Assembly: GCA_029819875.1 (NCBI GenBank)
Contig: JALGVG010000011.1
Span: 1-32,671, forward strand
Direction: 5' to 3'
DNA from: Candidatus Zipacnadia bacterium
GTDB lineage: Bacteria; Armatimonadota; Zipacnadia; Zipacnadales; Zipacnadaceae
DNA length: 32,671 nucleotides
Shown here: piece by piece, positions 1-8,901 of the stretch
Layout of the letters: every line of letters begins with the position of its first letter
Position numbering within the stretch: the stretch's first letter is position 1
The notes under the pieces: model-generated
What the model saw: only the letters and a program-made list of their open reading frames with translations
What the model was told of the DNA's origin: nothing
The model's database searches: none
Translations under genes and position numbers: made by a program

Positions 1-1
1 A

Positions 2-1690
2 TACCTGAAACTGCTCCTGAAGCTTGAGCCGGGGCAGACGTGCCTGCGGGAGGTACAGATAATCGGCACCAAGCCGAACGAAGCGGCGCCCCAACCCCCT
101 CCGGTCAAGCGCCGGGGAGGGAAACTGGTGCTGGCCGAGGCGGGCAGGGCCTATTGCTCGGTGGTGGCAGACGAAAACGGCTCGCAGCAAGCCGTCAACG
201 CAGCATGGATGCTGAAAAATGCGCTCGAGGCGATGACGGGGGCCGAGATACCCATCTTCGACGTTCGTGAGCGGCCGGGGGGAGCGCGGCTGGTCGTGGG
301 CAACAATGCCCTGGCACGGCGCCTGGGCCTGGACGTAGCCCAGCAGTACCCGGGCGAGGAAGGGTTCGTCATCAAGACGGTAGGCGATGACATCGTGCTG
401 GCCGGCAACGAGGCCGGCTCCTACCAAGGCACACAGGATGCGGTGGCACAGTTCCTGCGGACGCTGGGCTGCGGGTGGTTTGCTGAAGATCCGCTATGGC
501 AGCCCATCCCCAAGAGGAATGTCGTGGCGGTGGCGCCGCTGGACATCGTCTCGCACCCGGCTATCTCGATGCGCCATATATGGTACGTTCCCAAAGCGGT
601 GGCGCGCAACTGGGGACTGGGCGGCGATCAGGTCGCAAGCGCTCATAATCAGCTGTACATGTTCCCGCCCAAGCAGTATTTTGCCGAACATCCCGAATAC
701 TATGCCCTCATTGACGGCAAACGGACCGCCGAAGGCGAGTGGCAACTGTGCACGACCAACCCCGAGGTCATTGCATTGACCGTCGAGAAGGCCCGCCAGG
801 CGTTCGACAAGAACCCCAACCTGGTGGCCTTCTCGCTGACAAACAATGACTGCGGGGGATTTTGCCAGTGCCCGAAATGCCAGGCGGTGCGGAAGGGCGA
901 GGGCAACCCCAATGCGCGGGCGATGCTGGCCTACGCCAATGCCGTTGCGCGGGGGCTGCGCAAGACGCACCCCGACGCGCGCGTGTGTTTTCTGGCATAC
1001 TGGTACACCCAAGCTGCGCCGGGCCCGGACATGAAGGCGGAGCCGGGGGTGGTGGTGATGGTGGTGGACGAGGGCTGCAAGGCCCATGCGCTGGATGATC
1101 CGGCGTGCGAGCGGAACGCAAAGTGGTGCCGGAACTTTCAGGCGTGGGCGGCGACGGGGGCGGAGATGGCCATCTACGAGTGGTACATTCCCGGCTGCAG
1201 CGACAAGCGCTGGCTGAAGCTGCCGTGGGTGTCGGGCGAGGCAGCGGTGCGCAATATTCGCTGGTGGATTGCGCACGGGGTGAAGTGGATCACCTACGAA
1301 TCGCAAGCCAGCTACAGCCCCGCCCTGCCGCTGGGCTGGCCGCTGTACTACGTGGCCGCCCGCGCGATGTGGGATCCGAGCCTGAGCGCCAGGCAGATCC
1401 TGGCGGAGGCGTGTCACAGCCTGTACGGGCCGGCGGCCGAGGAAATGCTGGCTTATTACTTGACCCTGGAACACGCGGTAAGCAACACGAAGCTGCACTC
1501 CACGATATGGGCGCTGCCGGACCCGGCGCAGATATATGACGAACAGGTGCAGGCGCAATGCCGCAAGCACCTGGCGCGGGCGCTGGCCGCAGCGGCCGGC
1601 GCACCTGACCCCAAGGTGTGGCAGCGAGTAAGCGCCGAGGTCCAGAACTGGCGGATCGCCGAACAGACACTTAACCCGCCCGGCGAATGA
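2..1690 (+). CDS. DUF4838-type (glycoside hydrolase family 20-like) protein, 5' truncated by window edge
   Basis: Frame 2 is open from the first base (YLKLLLKLEPGQTCLREVQIIGTKPNEAAP... into ORF 128..1690). Body resembles DUF4838 proteins (NPNLVAFSLTNNDCGGFCQCPKCQAV, YEWYIPGC). The N-terminal fragment ending LREVQIIG looks like the end of a discoidin-type beta-sandwich. Confidence 0.75.
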   Translation, partial: YLKLLLKLEPGQTCLREVQIIGTKPNEAAPQPPPVKRRGGKLVLAEAGRAYCSVVADENGSQQAVNAAWMLKNALEAMTGAEIPIFDVRERPGGARLVVGNNALARRLGLDVAQQYPGEEGFVIKTVGDDIVLAGNEAGSYQGTQDAVAQFLRTLGCGWFAEDPLWQPIPKRNVVAVAPLDIVSHPAISMRHIWYVPKAVARNWGLGGDQVASAHNQLYMFPPKQYFAEHPEYYALIDGKRTAEGEWQLCTTNPEVIALTVEKARQAFDKNPNLVAFSLTNNDCGGFCQCPKCQAVRKGEGNPNARAMLAYANAVARGLRKTHPDARVCFLAYWYTQAAPGPDMKAEPGVVVMVVDEGCKAHALDDPACERNAKWCRNFQAWAATGAEMAIYEWYIPGCSDKRWLKLPWVSGEAAVRNIRWWIAHGVKWITYESQASYSPALPLGWPLYYVAARAMWDPSLSARQILAEACHSLYGPAAEEMLAYYLTLEHAVSNTKLHSTIWALPDPAQIYDEQVQAQCRKHLARALAAAAGAPDPKVWQRVSAEVQNWRIAEQTLNPPGE

Positions 1691-1735
1691 GGACTACCAC
1701 TTCACCGGGCGGGAAAACGCACCTCGGCGGCGAGG

Positions 1736-2563
1736 CTAGCCGACGCTGTCAATTACGTCCTGGACGTAGCGTGTATCAATGCGGCACTGGTGAATGATGG
1801 ACTCGGCAGGCAGGCGGCTGTACTCGCAGTGGAAGCTGATCGGCCCGCGGAAGTCAAGCTCCTTGAGGACCTTGATCACGGTCGGGAAGTCGCCGAAGCC
1901 CAGGCCCAGGGGCACGACTTCAACGCGCCACACCGGCTGACCGTTCTCGATGTACCTTTGGCGCACCAGGTCCTTGAAGGCAACAGCCGCCAGGTACTCC
2001 TTGACGATGTCGAAGGCCATGGGGTACGGCTCGCCGACGATGGAGAGGTGGCCGACATCGGCATATACTCCCACCAGGTTGGGGTCAAAGCCCTTGACAA
2101 TGTTCATCACGGAGCTTGAGTTGAGGCCCATGCTGCCGCCGGAATGATTGTGGATAATCGGCTTGACGCCGGTTTTTTCCGCCAGCTTGGCAAAGCCTTC
2201 GAGGCGCTGGCGGCAGTGGTCGATAGTGGCCCAGTAGCCGCCCTCTTCCATGAACCAATATCCGAGTTTGACCAGCTTGACGCCCGCCTCGGCACAAGCC
2301 TCGAACAATGACTGTGCGTAGTCAACATCGGCACTGACAAAATCGCCGGGCGTGGTGATGAGCGGGATGGACAGGCCCTCGTCGGCAAAGCGACGTGCGG
2401 CCTTGGGCAGTTCCGTTGTCGCGTTTTCGGGATTGACCGGGTAGCCGGGACGCACGCACAGGTCCGCACCCTGCACACCTGCTTGTTTGAGACCGGCCAT
2501 AATCTGCTCCAGGTCCCAGCCCTCCAAATGCTTGGTAAACATTATCCAAGGTTTCAACAACAA
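1736..2563 (-). CDS. Sugar phosphate isomerase/epimerase (xylose isomerase-like TIM barrel)
   Basis: 275 aa; IIHNHSGGSMG, GVYADVGHLSIVG, ISFHCEY motifs typical of AP_endonuc_2-type sugar epimerases. AAAGGAG SD upstream of TTG codons; internal ATG (MFTKHLEGW) is an alternative start. Confidence 0.8.
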   Translation of the reverse strand: MLLKPWIMFTKHLEGWDLEQIMAGLKQAGVQGADLCVRPGYPVNPENATTELPKAARRFADEGLSIPLITTPGDFVSADVDYAQSLFEACAEAGVKLVKLGYWFMEEGGYWATIDHCRQRLEGFAKLAEKTGVKPIIHNHSGGSMGLNSSSVMNIVKGFDPNLVGVYADVGHLSIVGEPYPMAFDIVKEYLAAVAFKDLVRQRYIENGQPVWRVEVVPLGLGFGDFPTVIKVLKELDFRGPISFHCEYSRLPAESIIHQCRIDTRYVQDVIDSVG

Positions 2564-2684
2564 TCACTCCTTTGGGAATATGTAACAGTCGGCACGTAGG
2601 TTACCGGCCAACCACAGTCCAACTGCGTGGGGGAAGTTCCTCACGGCGGTAGATAACTCCTTCACAGGCGACGCAAGAGCCGGT

Positions 2685-3266
2685 CTAGTGGAGGGAGGTA
2701 GAGGTACGGGACGACACGGATGACTCCTGTTGCTGGGTCAAGTGGGGGGCGAAGGGTTCCAGGTAATCACGCCACGCCTGGTTGCGCAGTGCACGGGTGA
2801 AGGTCGAGAAGCTAAGGTAGGGAATGAAACGCGGGCGCTGAGGCGGGCGCAGCAGGGTCATTCCGGCCTCGCGGGGTGTGCGGTTGCCCTTCTTGCCGTT
2901 GCAACGCACGCAGCAGGCCACCAGGTTTTCCCAGGTATGCTTGCCGCCTCGTTCCCGCGGGATGACGTGATCCACTGTCAGGTGCTTGTCTCGCTTGCCG
3001 CAATACTGGCAGGTGTAGTTGTCACGCGCCATCACGCTGCTGCGCGACAGCTTTATCTGGGGCAGTGGCCGCTTGACGTACTCGGCCAGCCGCACCACAG
3101 TCGGCAGCCGGATAGTCGTGGTGGGCGAATGGATCTCGCGCGAATCGTAGGCCAGCGGCACGACTTTGCCCAGGTACAGCAGGGTTATCGCGCGCTGCCA
3201 ACTGCAGATGTTCAGCGGCTCATAGTTTTGGTTCAGAACGAGTACTTCACTATCCATTTTCACCAT
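2685..3266 (-). CDS. HNH endonuclease
   Basis: 193 aa; VLVLNQNYEPLNICSWQRAITLLYLGKV, CQYCGKRDKHLTVDHVIPRERGGKHTWENLVACCVRCNGKKGNRTP (two CxxC pairs plus DHVIPRERGG). The start may be the inner ATG at 3257. Confidence 0.92.
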   Translation of the reverse strand: MVKMDSEVLVLNQNYEPLNICSWQRAITLLYLGKVVPLAYDSREIHSPTTTIRLPTVVRLAEYVKRPLPQIKLSRSSVMARDNYTCQYCGKRDKHLTVDHVIPRERGGKHTWENLVACCVRCNGKKGNRTPREAGMTLLRPPQRPRFIPYLSFSTFTRALRNQAWRDYLEPFAPHLTQQQESSVSSRTSTSLH

Positions 3267-3278
3267 CTACTGACAGCC

Positions 3279-3305
3279 AAAAACTCGTGACTTGATTGTC
3301 ACGAG
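3279..3305 (-). terminator. Rho-independent terminator upstream of the HNH gene
   Basis: Minus strand CTCGTGAC-aatcaa-GTCACGAG-TTTTTGG: perfect 8-bp stem, 6-nt loop, T5 tract. Confidence 0.85.
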
Positions 3306-3426
3306 CTTTCTGGACATACTAATCCGTCCCGCCTGCAACGGCAGCCGGGTGGATGCCTAGTATCCGAAATTCGCTGGCATGGAAGTAGTAACCCATTATC
3401 CGCTCTTGCGATAGTAGTGTAAAATT

Positions 3427-3455
3427 ATCGTACCAAACCGGCACTGTGCTGTCAA
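3427..3455 (-). promoter_or_regulatory. Sigma70-type promoter in the dapL-HNH interval
   Basis: Minus strand TTGACA (3455-3450), 17-nt spacer, TACGAT (3432-3427). Confidence 0.6.
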
Positions 3456-3509
3456 GCTGTACAGGCGCCGCAGAGAAGCCGCTTACGGCGCCGCACTGCC
3501 GGCACATTT

Positions 3510-4697
3510 CTACCATTCCAGCTTGACATTTTGGCGGATGCTGTCGATAGCCTGCCGGATCTGCCCTAGCTTGTCGGGGCCCTTGATGGTCAGGGACATG
3601 CGCACGAAGCCCTCGCCGTAGGCCCCGTAGACTGAACCGGGGATGGCCAGCACCTGGGCGTCCCGCAGCAGGACGGTGGCAAAGTCGCCGCTGGTTTCAT
3701 AATTGGGGGGGATAGGAACCCAGACATAGAAGGTGGCCTTGGGCTTTTGCAGCTTCCAGCCCAGGCTGTTGAGCCCCTCGACGAGGGCGTCCCTGCGCTC
3801 TTGGTACTGGGAGCGCACGGTGTCCACCCACTGGTCGTACCTTTGCAGCCCGGCGATGGCGGCGCGCTGGATTGCCATGAAGGTGCCGCTGTCCACGTTG
3901 CTTTTGGTCTTGGAAAGCGCCTCGACGTACTGCCGGCCGCCCATCGCCCAGCCTACCCGCCAGCCGGTCATGTTGAAGGTCTTCGACAGCGAGTGCATCT
4001 CGATAGCGACGTCCTTGGCGCCCTCCACTTCCAGGATGCTGTGGGCGCGGTAACCATCGAAGGATATCTCAACGTAGGCGGCATCATTGACTATCAGAAG
4101 CTCGTTGTCGTGGGCGAACTTGACCGCTTCCTGGAGAAACTCCGGAGGCGCCACGGCACCGGTGGGGTTGTTGGGGTAGTTGAGAAACATCATCTTGGCC
4201 GCCTTGGCCACGCCCTTGGGGATGGCGTCAAAGTCCGGCAGGAAGTCGTTCTCGGCCAGCAGGGGCATGGGAAAGGCGGCTCCGCCGCACCAACTGGTTT
4301 GCACCTTGTATACCGAATAAGCCGGGTCGGGCACGAGCACGATGTCGCCGGGGTCGATGTAGGCCCACACGATGTGCGCGAGGGCTTCCTTGGAGCCGAT
4401 GCAGCTTTGGACCTCGCCGTCCGGATCGATGTCAATGCCGAAGCGGTGCTGGACGAAGTCGGCTATGGCTTGCTTGTATTCGGGAATGCCGAACCCCGAT
4501 TCGTCGTAGGGGTGAGTGTCAGGGTCGTGAGCTGCCTGGCAGAGGGCCTCAATGATGAAGTCGGGCGTGGGCATGTCCGGGTCGCCGATGCCCAGATCGA
4601 TGGGTTCGGTGCCCTCCTCAATCATCTTGGCCTTGAGCATAGCGATCTCGCGGAAGGGGTAGGGGGGGATACGCTGAAGTCGCTGTGCTACTTGCAC
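3510..4697 (-). CDS. dapL: LL-diaminopimelate aminotransferase
   Basis: 395 aa; class I/II aminotransferase with IDLGIGDPDMPTPDFI, NYPNNPTGAVAP, HSLSKTFNMTGWRVGWAMG; GTG start with AAAGGAGG SD; next to dapF. Confidence 0.9.
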   Translation of the reverse strand: MQVAQRLQRIPPYPFREIAMLKAKMIEEGTEPIDLGIGDPDMPTPDFIIEALCQAAHDPDTHPYDESGFGIPEYKQAIADFVQHRFGIDIDPDGEVQSCIGSKEALAHIVWAYIDPGDIVLVPDPAYSVYKVQTSWCGGAAFPMPLLAENDFLPDFDAIPKGVAKAAKMMFLNYPNNPTGAVAPPEFLQEAVKFAHDNELLIVNDAAYVEISFDGYRAHSILEVEGAKDVAIEMHSLSKTFNMTGWRVGWAMGGRQYVEALSKTKSNVDSGTFMAIQRAAIAGLQRYDQWVDTVRSQYQERRDALVEGLNSLGWKLQKPKATFYVWVPIPPNYETSGDFATVLLRDAQVLAIPGSVYGAYGEGFVRMSLTIKGPDKLGQIRQAIDSIRQNVKLEW

Positions 4698-4777
4698 TGG
4701 AAAACCTCCTTTGGGGTACGCGAACGCCGCCGGGGCAGTGCCGGCTGGCGGCGCGGGCAGGCGTCGGCGCCTGCGTG

Positions 4778-5653
4778 CTAAAGCTTAGCCAGTTTGAGCA
4801 GTTCTTCGCTGACCTCCCCGCTGAAGACCTCGGCTGCCGGGCCAGCGAGGAAGACATGGTCGTCAGCGGCCCATTCTATGTGCAAGGCGCCACCAAGCAG
4901 TGACACGCGCACCGCCCGCTCGGTGCGCCCGGTCAGTGCGCCTGCCACGCAGGCGGCTGAGGCCCCCGTCCCACAGGCCAGCGTTTCACCCGCCCCGCGT
5001 TCCCAGACCCGCATCTGCACGTGCTTGCGGTCCATCACGGTCACAAACTCCACGTTGGTGCGGTTGGGGAACAAGGGATGGTTCTCCACGGCCGGTCCTA
5101 CTTCGTCCACGGGGAAGTTGTCTACGTCGTCGACAAAGATCACGCAATGGGGGTTGCCCATGGAGACGCAAGTGACAAGAAATGTCTCATCGGCAGCTTC
5201 CAGGGGCTGCTCTATGACAGGTTGATCGGGCGGAGTACCAAGCATGGGTATTTCGCGGCGCTGAAGGCGTGGTTGCCCCATGTCCACCCGCACGCTGCTC
5301 ACGCGGCCGTCCTCCACCTGCAGTTGGGGGCGAACGATGCCCGCCTTGGTCTCCACCCGCAGGCTGGTCTTGGAGGTTAAACCATGCTCGTAGACGTACT
5401 TGGCAAAGGCGCGCACGCCGTTGCCGCACATTTCAGCTTCCGAGCCATCGGCATTGAAAATCCGCATGCGAAAATCAGCGTCAGTGGAGGGCATTACCAG
5501 AATTATTCCGTCACCGCCGACGCCGAAGTTGCGGTCACTGAGGACCTGTGCCAGGCTCGGCAGGTCGTACCCGCTGAGGTCCTCGGTGAAGGTGTTTATG
5601 TAGATGTAGTCATTGCCCAACCCATGCAGCTTCGTGAAACGCACGGCGTTCAC
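4778..5653 (-). CDS. dapF: Diaminopimelate epimerase
   Basis: 291 aa; FTKLHGLGNDYIYINTF, ADGSEAEMCGNGVRAFAKYV, ERGAGETLACGTGASAA. Confidence 0.97.
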   Translation of the reverse strand: MNAVRFTKLHGLGNDYIYINTFTEDLSGYDLPSLAQVLSDRNFGVGGDGIILVMPSTDADFRMRIFNADGSEAEMCGNGVRAFAKYVYEHGLTSKTSLRVETKAGIVRPQLQVEDGRVSSVRVDMGQPRLQRREIPMLGTPPDQPVIEQPLEAADETFLVTCVSMGNPHCVIFVDDVDNFPVDEVGPAVENHPLFPNRTNVEFVTVMDRKHVQMRVWERGAGETLACGTGASAACVAGALTGRTERAVRVSLLGGALHIEWAADDHVFLAGPAAEVFSGEVSEELLKLAKL

Positions 5654-5670
5654 CTCGACGAGGGCCTGCC

Positions 5671-5910
5671 CTACGCCTGCTGCATATCGCTTTGCCCGGC
5701 GGTAGTCGCATCCGGGGCGATAGCAGCGATGGCTCCCTTGTAAATAAGTACGTCCATGCCGTTGGCATTGAGCATGAGGGTGAAGGTGTCAAAGGATGTG
5801 ACCTTGCCCCTCAGCTCCTTGCCGTTGCACAATAACACCCGCACGGGGCGCTGCGTCTTGCGGGCTTCATTGAGAAACGTGTCCTGTACATTGGGCTTGT
5901 CGCCGGCCAC
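5671..5910 (-). CDS. hfq: RNA chaperone Hfq
   Basis: 79 aa; VQDTFLNEARKTQRPVRVLLCNGKELRGKVTSFDTFTLMLNANGMDVLIYKGAIAAIAP; directly downstream of miaA. Confidence 0.93.
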   Translation of the reverse strand: MAGDKPNVQDTFLNEARKTQRPVRVLLCNGKELRGKVTSFDTFTLMLNANGMDVLIYKGAIAAIAPDATTAGQSDMQQA

Positions 5911-5938
5911 TGGCTGTCCCTCTTCCTGGAATGTAAGG

Positions 5939-6895
5939 TTAATCCGTTACGCTGCAAACCGCGGCAATAATGGTTTGCAGCGCCGCATCGAATTGCGCAG
6001 CATCAGTCCACTGAAGCCACTTAATACCGCTTTCACGCCGGAACCAGGTTAGTTGTCGCTTGGCGAACCGGCGTGTGTCACGCTTGATGAGTTCGATTAT
6101 TGCCGACAAGTTTCCCCCGTGCAGGACGTAATCTATCAGATGCCGATAACCAATGGCCTGCAGCGCGGGCAGCGAGGGGTCGTAGCCCTTGTCGAGGAGG
6201 CTACGGACTTCTTGGACCCACCCCGCGCGTATCATCTGCTCCACGCGCGCATCAATGCGTTGATACAGCAGCGGACGAGGACAAGTCAATGCGAAACCGA
6301 TTACATTATAATGGGCCAGTTGCCGCTCGTCAACGCGCTGCTGGACGGAGAAGGGGCGTCCGGTCAGTTCGTAGACTTCCAGGGCGCGGATAATCCGCTT
6401 GCTGTCGGCGACGGCTATGCGCGCTGCAGCCTGGGGATCTACGGCACGCAGGCGCTGATGCATGGCTTCGTTGCCGATTTCGGCAAGCTGTGCTTGCAGC
6501 GCTCGGCGGACGTGCTGAGCTTCCGGAGACTGGGCCGCGGGGAAGTCGAAGCCGCGGATGACGGCTCGCAGGTACAGGCCCGTTCCCCCGCATAAAATGG
6601 GCAACTTCCCACGCCCGGTGATCTGCTCGAGGGCGGCGCGGGCGTCCTTCTGGAAGAGTGCGACGTTGTACGGCTCATCCGGCTCGACGATGTCAACGAG
6701 ATGGAAGACGGCGCGCCGGCGCTGTTCGGCCGTCGGCTTGGCGGTGCCGATATCCAGGTGGCGGTAGACCTGCATCGAGTCAACGGAGATTATTTCGCCG
6801 CCGAGACGCTCGGCCACGCGGACCGCCATTTCCGTCTTGCCGGTCGCCGTAGGACCACATATCACCAGCAGGGGGGTACGTTGCCGCTGTTGCAT
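5939..6895 (-). CDS. miaA: tRNA dimethylallyltransferase
   Basis: 318 aa; LLVICGPTATGKTEMAVRVAERLGGEIISVDSMQVYRHLDIGTAKP. Confidence 0.97.
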   Translation of the reverse strand: MQQRQRTPLLVICGPTATGKTEMAVRVAERLGGEIISVDSMQVYRHLDIGTAKPTAEQRRRAVFHLVDIVEPDEPYNVALFQKDARAALEQITGRGKLPILCGGTGLYLRAVIRGFDFPAAQSPEAQHVRRALQAQLAEIGNEAMHQRLRAVDPQAAARIAVADSKRIIRALEVYELTGRPFSVQQRVDERQLAHYNVIGFALTCPRPLLYQRIDARVEQMIRAGWVQEVRSLLDKGYDPSLPALQAIGYRHLIDYVLHGGNLSAIIELIKRDTRRFAKRQLTWFRRESGIKWLQWTDAAQFDAALQTIIAAVCSVTD

Positions 6896-6901
6896 AGCCT
6901 T

Positions 6902-8695
6902 CTACCGGCGTTCAAAGCGCCTATCGAGGTAATCAATGCCTAGGGTCAGTATAACCGGATCACCGTGCGGGCAGACAGCGGGTGCCTGCGTGCGCAGCAA
7001 GTCAGCAACCAGTCGCTCCATCTCATCCTGGGACAGCTTCTCGCCCGCCTTCAACGCCCCGTGGCAGGCAATGCTGGCGCGAAGCTGACTGTCATCGAGC
7101 CGCTGGGTGGCGCCGTGCTGGGCCATTTCCTCAATCAGGCCGCGCAATATCTGTTCGACATCGCGGTCGGCTATCACCGCCGGAACGGCCCGCACCAGCA
7201 GGCTGGTTCCGCCGAACGGTTCGATGACGAAGCCCAGCTTCGCCAGGGCTTGTTGATGGTTTTCGGCGGCCGCCAGCTCCGTGGCGGAGAGCTCCAGGGT
7301 CAACGGCACCACCAACAGTTGGCTGCGCACCTGGTCGTCAGCATTCTCCAGGGCCTCGTAGGCGACCCGCTCGGCGGCCCGATGCTGGTCAATCAACAGC
7401 AACTGCTGGCCGAGTTGTGCCACGATGTAGCGATCGGCGTGTTGGCCGAGCACCCGCACGGGCACGTCACCTTCGGCGGCGGCCTGCCACAGGCGCTGCT
7501 GATTGTGTGCTTCCTGGGCCAAGGGAGCGGACTGGTATACCTCCAGGCCCGCTTGCCGGTCATCGAGCAGGTCCCGCGAAGGTCCCAGGCGCAGGCGGCG
7601 GATTCGGCTGCGCTGCTCCTCGTCGGCCGGGGCAAGCCGCCCGGCCGGCAACCGGTCGCGCGGATGCTCCGCCTCCGCCGAGGGGCGTTGTCCCAAGGAA
7701 CGGTAGCCGGCCGCCGCCAGTGCTTCCGCCGCCGCCCGGGAGAGCAAGTTGTGTACCTCCGCCTGATTGCGGAAGCGGACCTCGATCTTGGTGGGATGGA
7801 CATTGGGGTCTACGCTGTGCGGGTCAATGTCAATATGAATGGCGCACAAGGGATTCTTGGCGGCAGGCAGCAGCATTCCGTAAGCCTCGGTCAGCGCGTG
7901 AGAGAGCATCCTGCTGCGGACAAAGCGGCGATTGACGAAGAACAACTGGTGCTGCTTGGTGCTGCGAAACAAGCGGGGGCTGGAGATAAACCCGCTGATA
8001 GCAAGACCGCGCGCCTGCAAGGATATCGGGATGAACTGGCGCGCGCCGGTGCTGCCGTAGATAGCCGCCAGCACGGACAACAGGTCGCCTGAACCGGTTG
8101 AGGTGAACAGGACCGTGCCATTGTGCGTGAACTTGAAAGCAATGTCGGGACGGGCGAGAGCCAGGCGGCTGACCCACTCCTGGCAGTGCCCCCGCTCCGT
8201 GGCGGTGGTGCCCAGGAACTTGCGCCGCGCGGGGGTGTTGAAGAACAACTCGGCGACCTGCACCGTCGTGCCGGCCGGGCAGCCGATGGCCCGCAGGTCT
8301 TCTATCTGCCCGCCGTTGACCACCAGCACATAACCTTCGTCACCGTCGGCAGGGCGGGTTATTATGCGCATGCGGCTGACAGCGGCGATACTGGGCAAGG
8401 CCTCGCCGCGGAACCCCATCGTCACAACTGCCTGCAAGTCGTCCGCCGTACTTATCTTGGAGGTGGCGAAGCGCTGCACGGCGACCACGACGTCTTGGTC
8501 GGTCATTCCGCAGCCGTCATCTACGACCTCAATGAGTTTCTTGCCGCCCTCCTCAATGTTCACCTCGATGCGGCCGGCGCCGGCATCAATGCTGTTTTCC
8601 ACCAGTTCCTTGACCACGCTGGCCGGCCGTTCGACGACCTCGCCGGCGGCGATGCGGTTGGCGACATCTTCGGGCAGCACTTTAACGGTGGGCAT
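6902..8695 (-). CDS. mutL: DNA mismatch repair protein MutL
   Basis: 597 aa; VLPEDVANRIAAGEVVERPASVVKELVENSIDAGA, GFRGEALPSIAAVS, MutL C-terminal domain. Confidence 0.97.
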   Translation of the reverse strand: MPTVKVLPEDVANRIAAGEVVERPASVVKELVENSIDAGAGRIEVNIEEGGKKLIEVVDDGCGMTDQDVVVAVQRFATSKISTADDLQAVVTMGFRGEALPSIAAVSRMRIITRPADGDEGYVLVVNGGQIEDLRAIGCPAGTTVQVAELFFNTPARRKFLGTTATERGHCQEWVSRLALARPDIAFKFTHNGTVLFTSTGSGDLLSVLAAIYGSTGARQFIPISLQARGLAISGFISSPRLFRSTKQHQLFFVNRRFVRSRMLSHALTEAYGMLLPAAKNPLCAIHIDIDPHSVDPNVHPTKIEVRFRNQAEVHNLLSRAAAEALAAAGYRSLGQRPSAEAEHPRDRLPAGRLAPADEEQRSRIRRLRLGPSRDLLDDRQAGLEVYQSAPLAQEAHNQQRLWQAAAEGDVPVRVLGQHADRYIVAQLGQQLLLIDQHRAAERVAYEALENADDQVRSQLLVVPLTLELSATELAAAENHQQALAKLGFVIEPFGGTSLLVRAVPAVIADRDVEQILRGLIEEMAQHGATQRLDDSQLRASIACHGALKAGEKLSQDEMERLVADLLRTQAPAVCPHGDPVILTLGIDYLDRRFERR

Positions 8696-8701
8696 ACGCT
8701 A

Positions 8702-8730
8702 ATTATAGTCGCCCTTTGCGCTCATCACAA
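8702..8730 (-). promoter_or_regulatory. Sigma70-type promoter of mutL
   Basis: Minus strand TTGTGA (8730-8725), 17-nt spacer, TATAAT (8707-8702); the ATG at 8695 lies 6 nt past the -10 box. Confidence 0.6.
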
Positions 8731-8901
8731 CAGCGGCCTGCCAGGCGGTCCCACCCGAAGGCCGGGCAGGGTGAAAAAAATTGCAGGAGCTTGCCGACGC
8801 GCGTTGTATATTTGACATAAGTATACACTCTTGATACTCCGGTAATTAGGGGCAGCCGGTGAAAGAGCCCTGCTTGCCGGTGGTCTGGGTACCGAAGGGA
8901 A

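Noticed and set aside
494-1570. 358-aa minus-strand ORF opposite the DUF4838 gene
   Set aside because: Shadow ORF with His/Arg/Pro-rich composition and no family resemblance.
3319-3516. 65-aa minus-strand ORF overlapping the dapL stop
   Set aside because: No recognisable homology and it overlaps the predicted promoter; only its last 25 codons (from the ATG at 3396) are kept as a possible leader peptide.
6965-8092. 375-aa plus-strand ORF opposite mutL
   Set aside because: Shadow ORF; low-complexity Gln/Gly/Arg composition and a strongly supported mutL on the other strand.
8812-8840. TTGACA upstream of the CARDB gene as a promoter
   Set aside because: No good -10 at 16-18 nt spacing (TACTCC at 17 nt); left unannotated.
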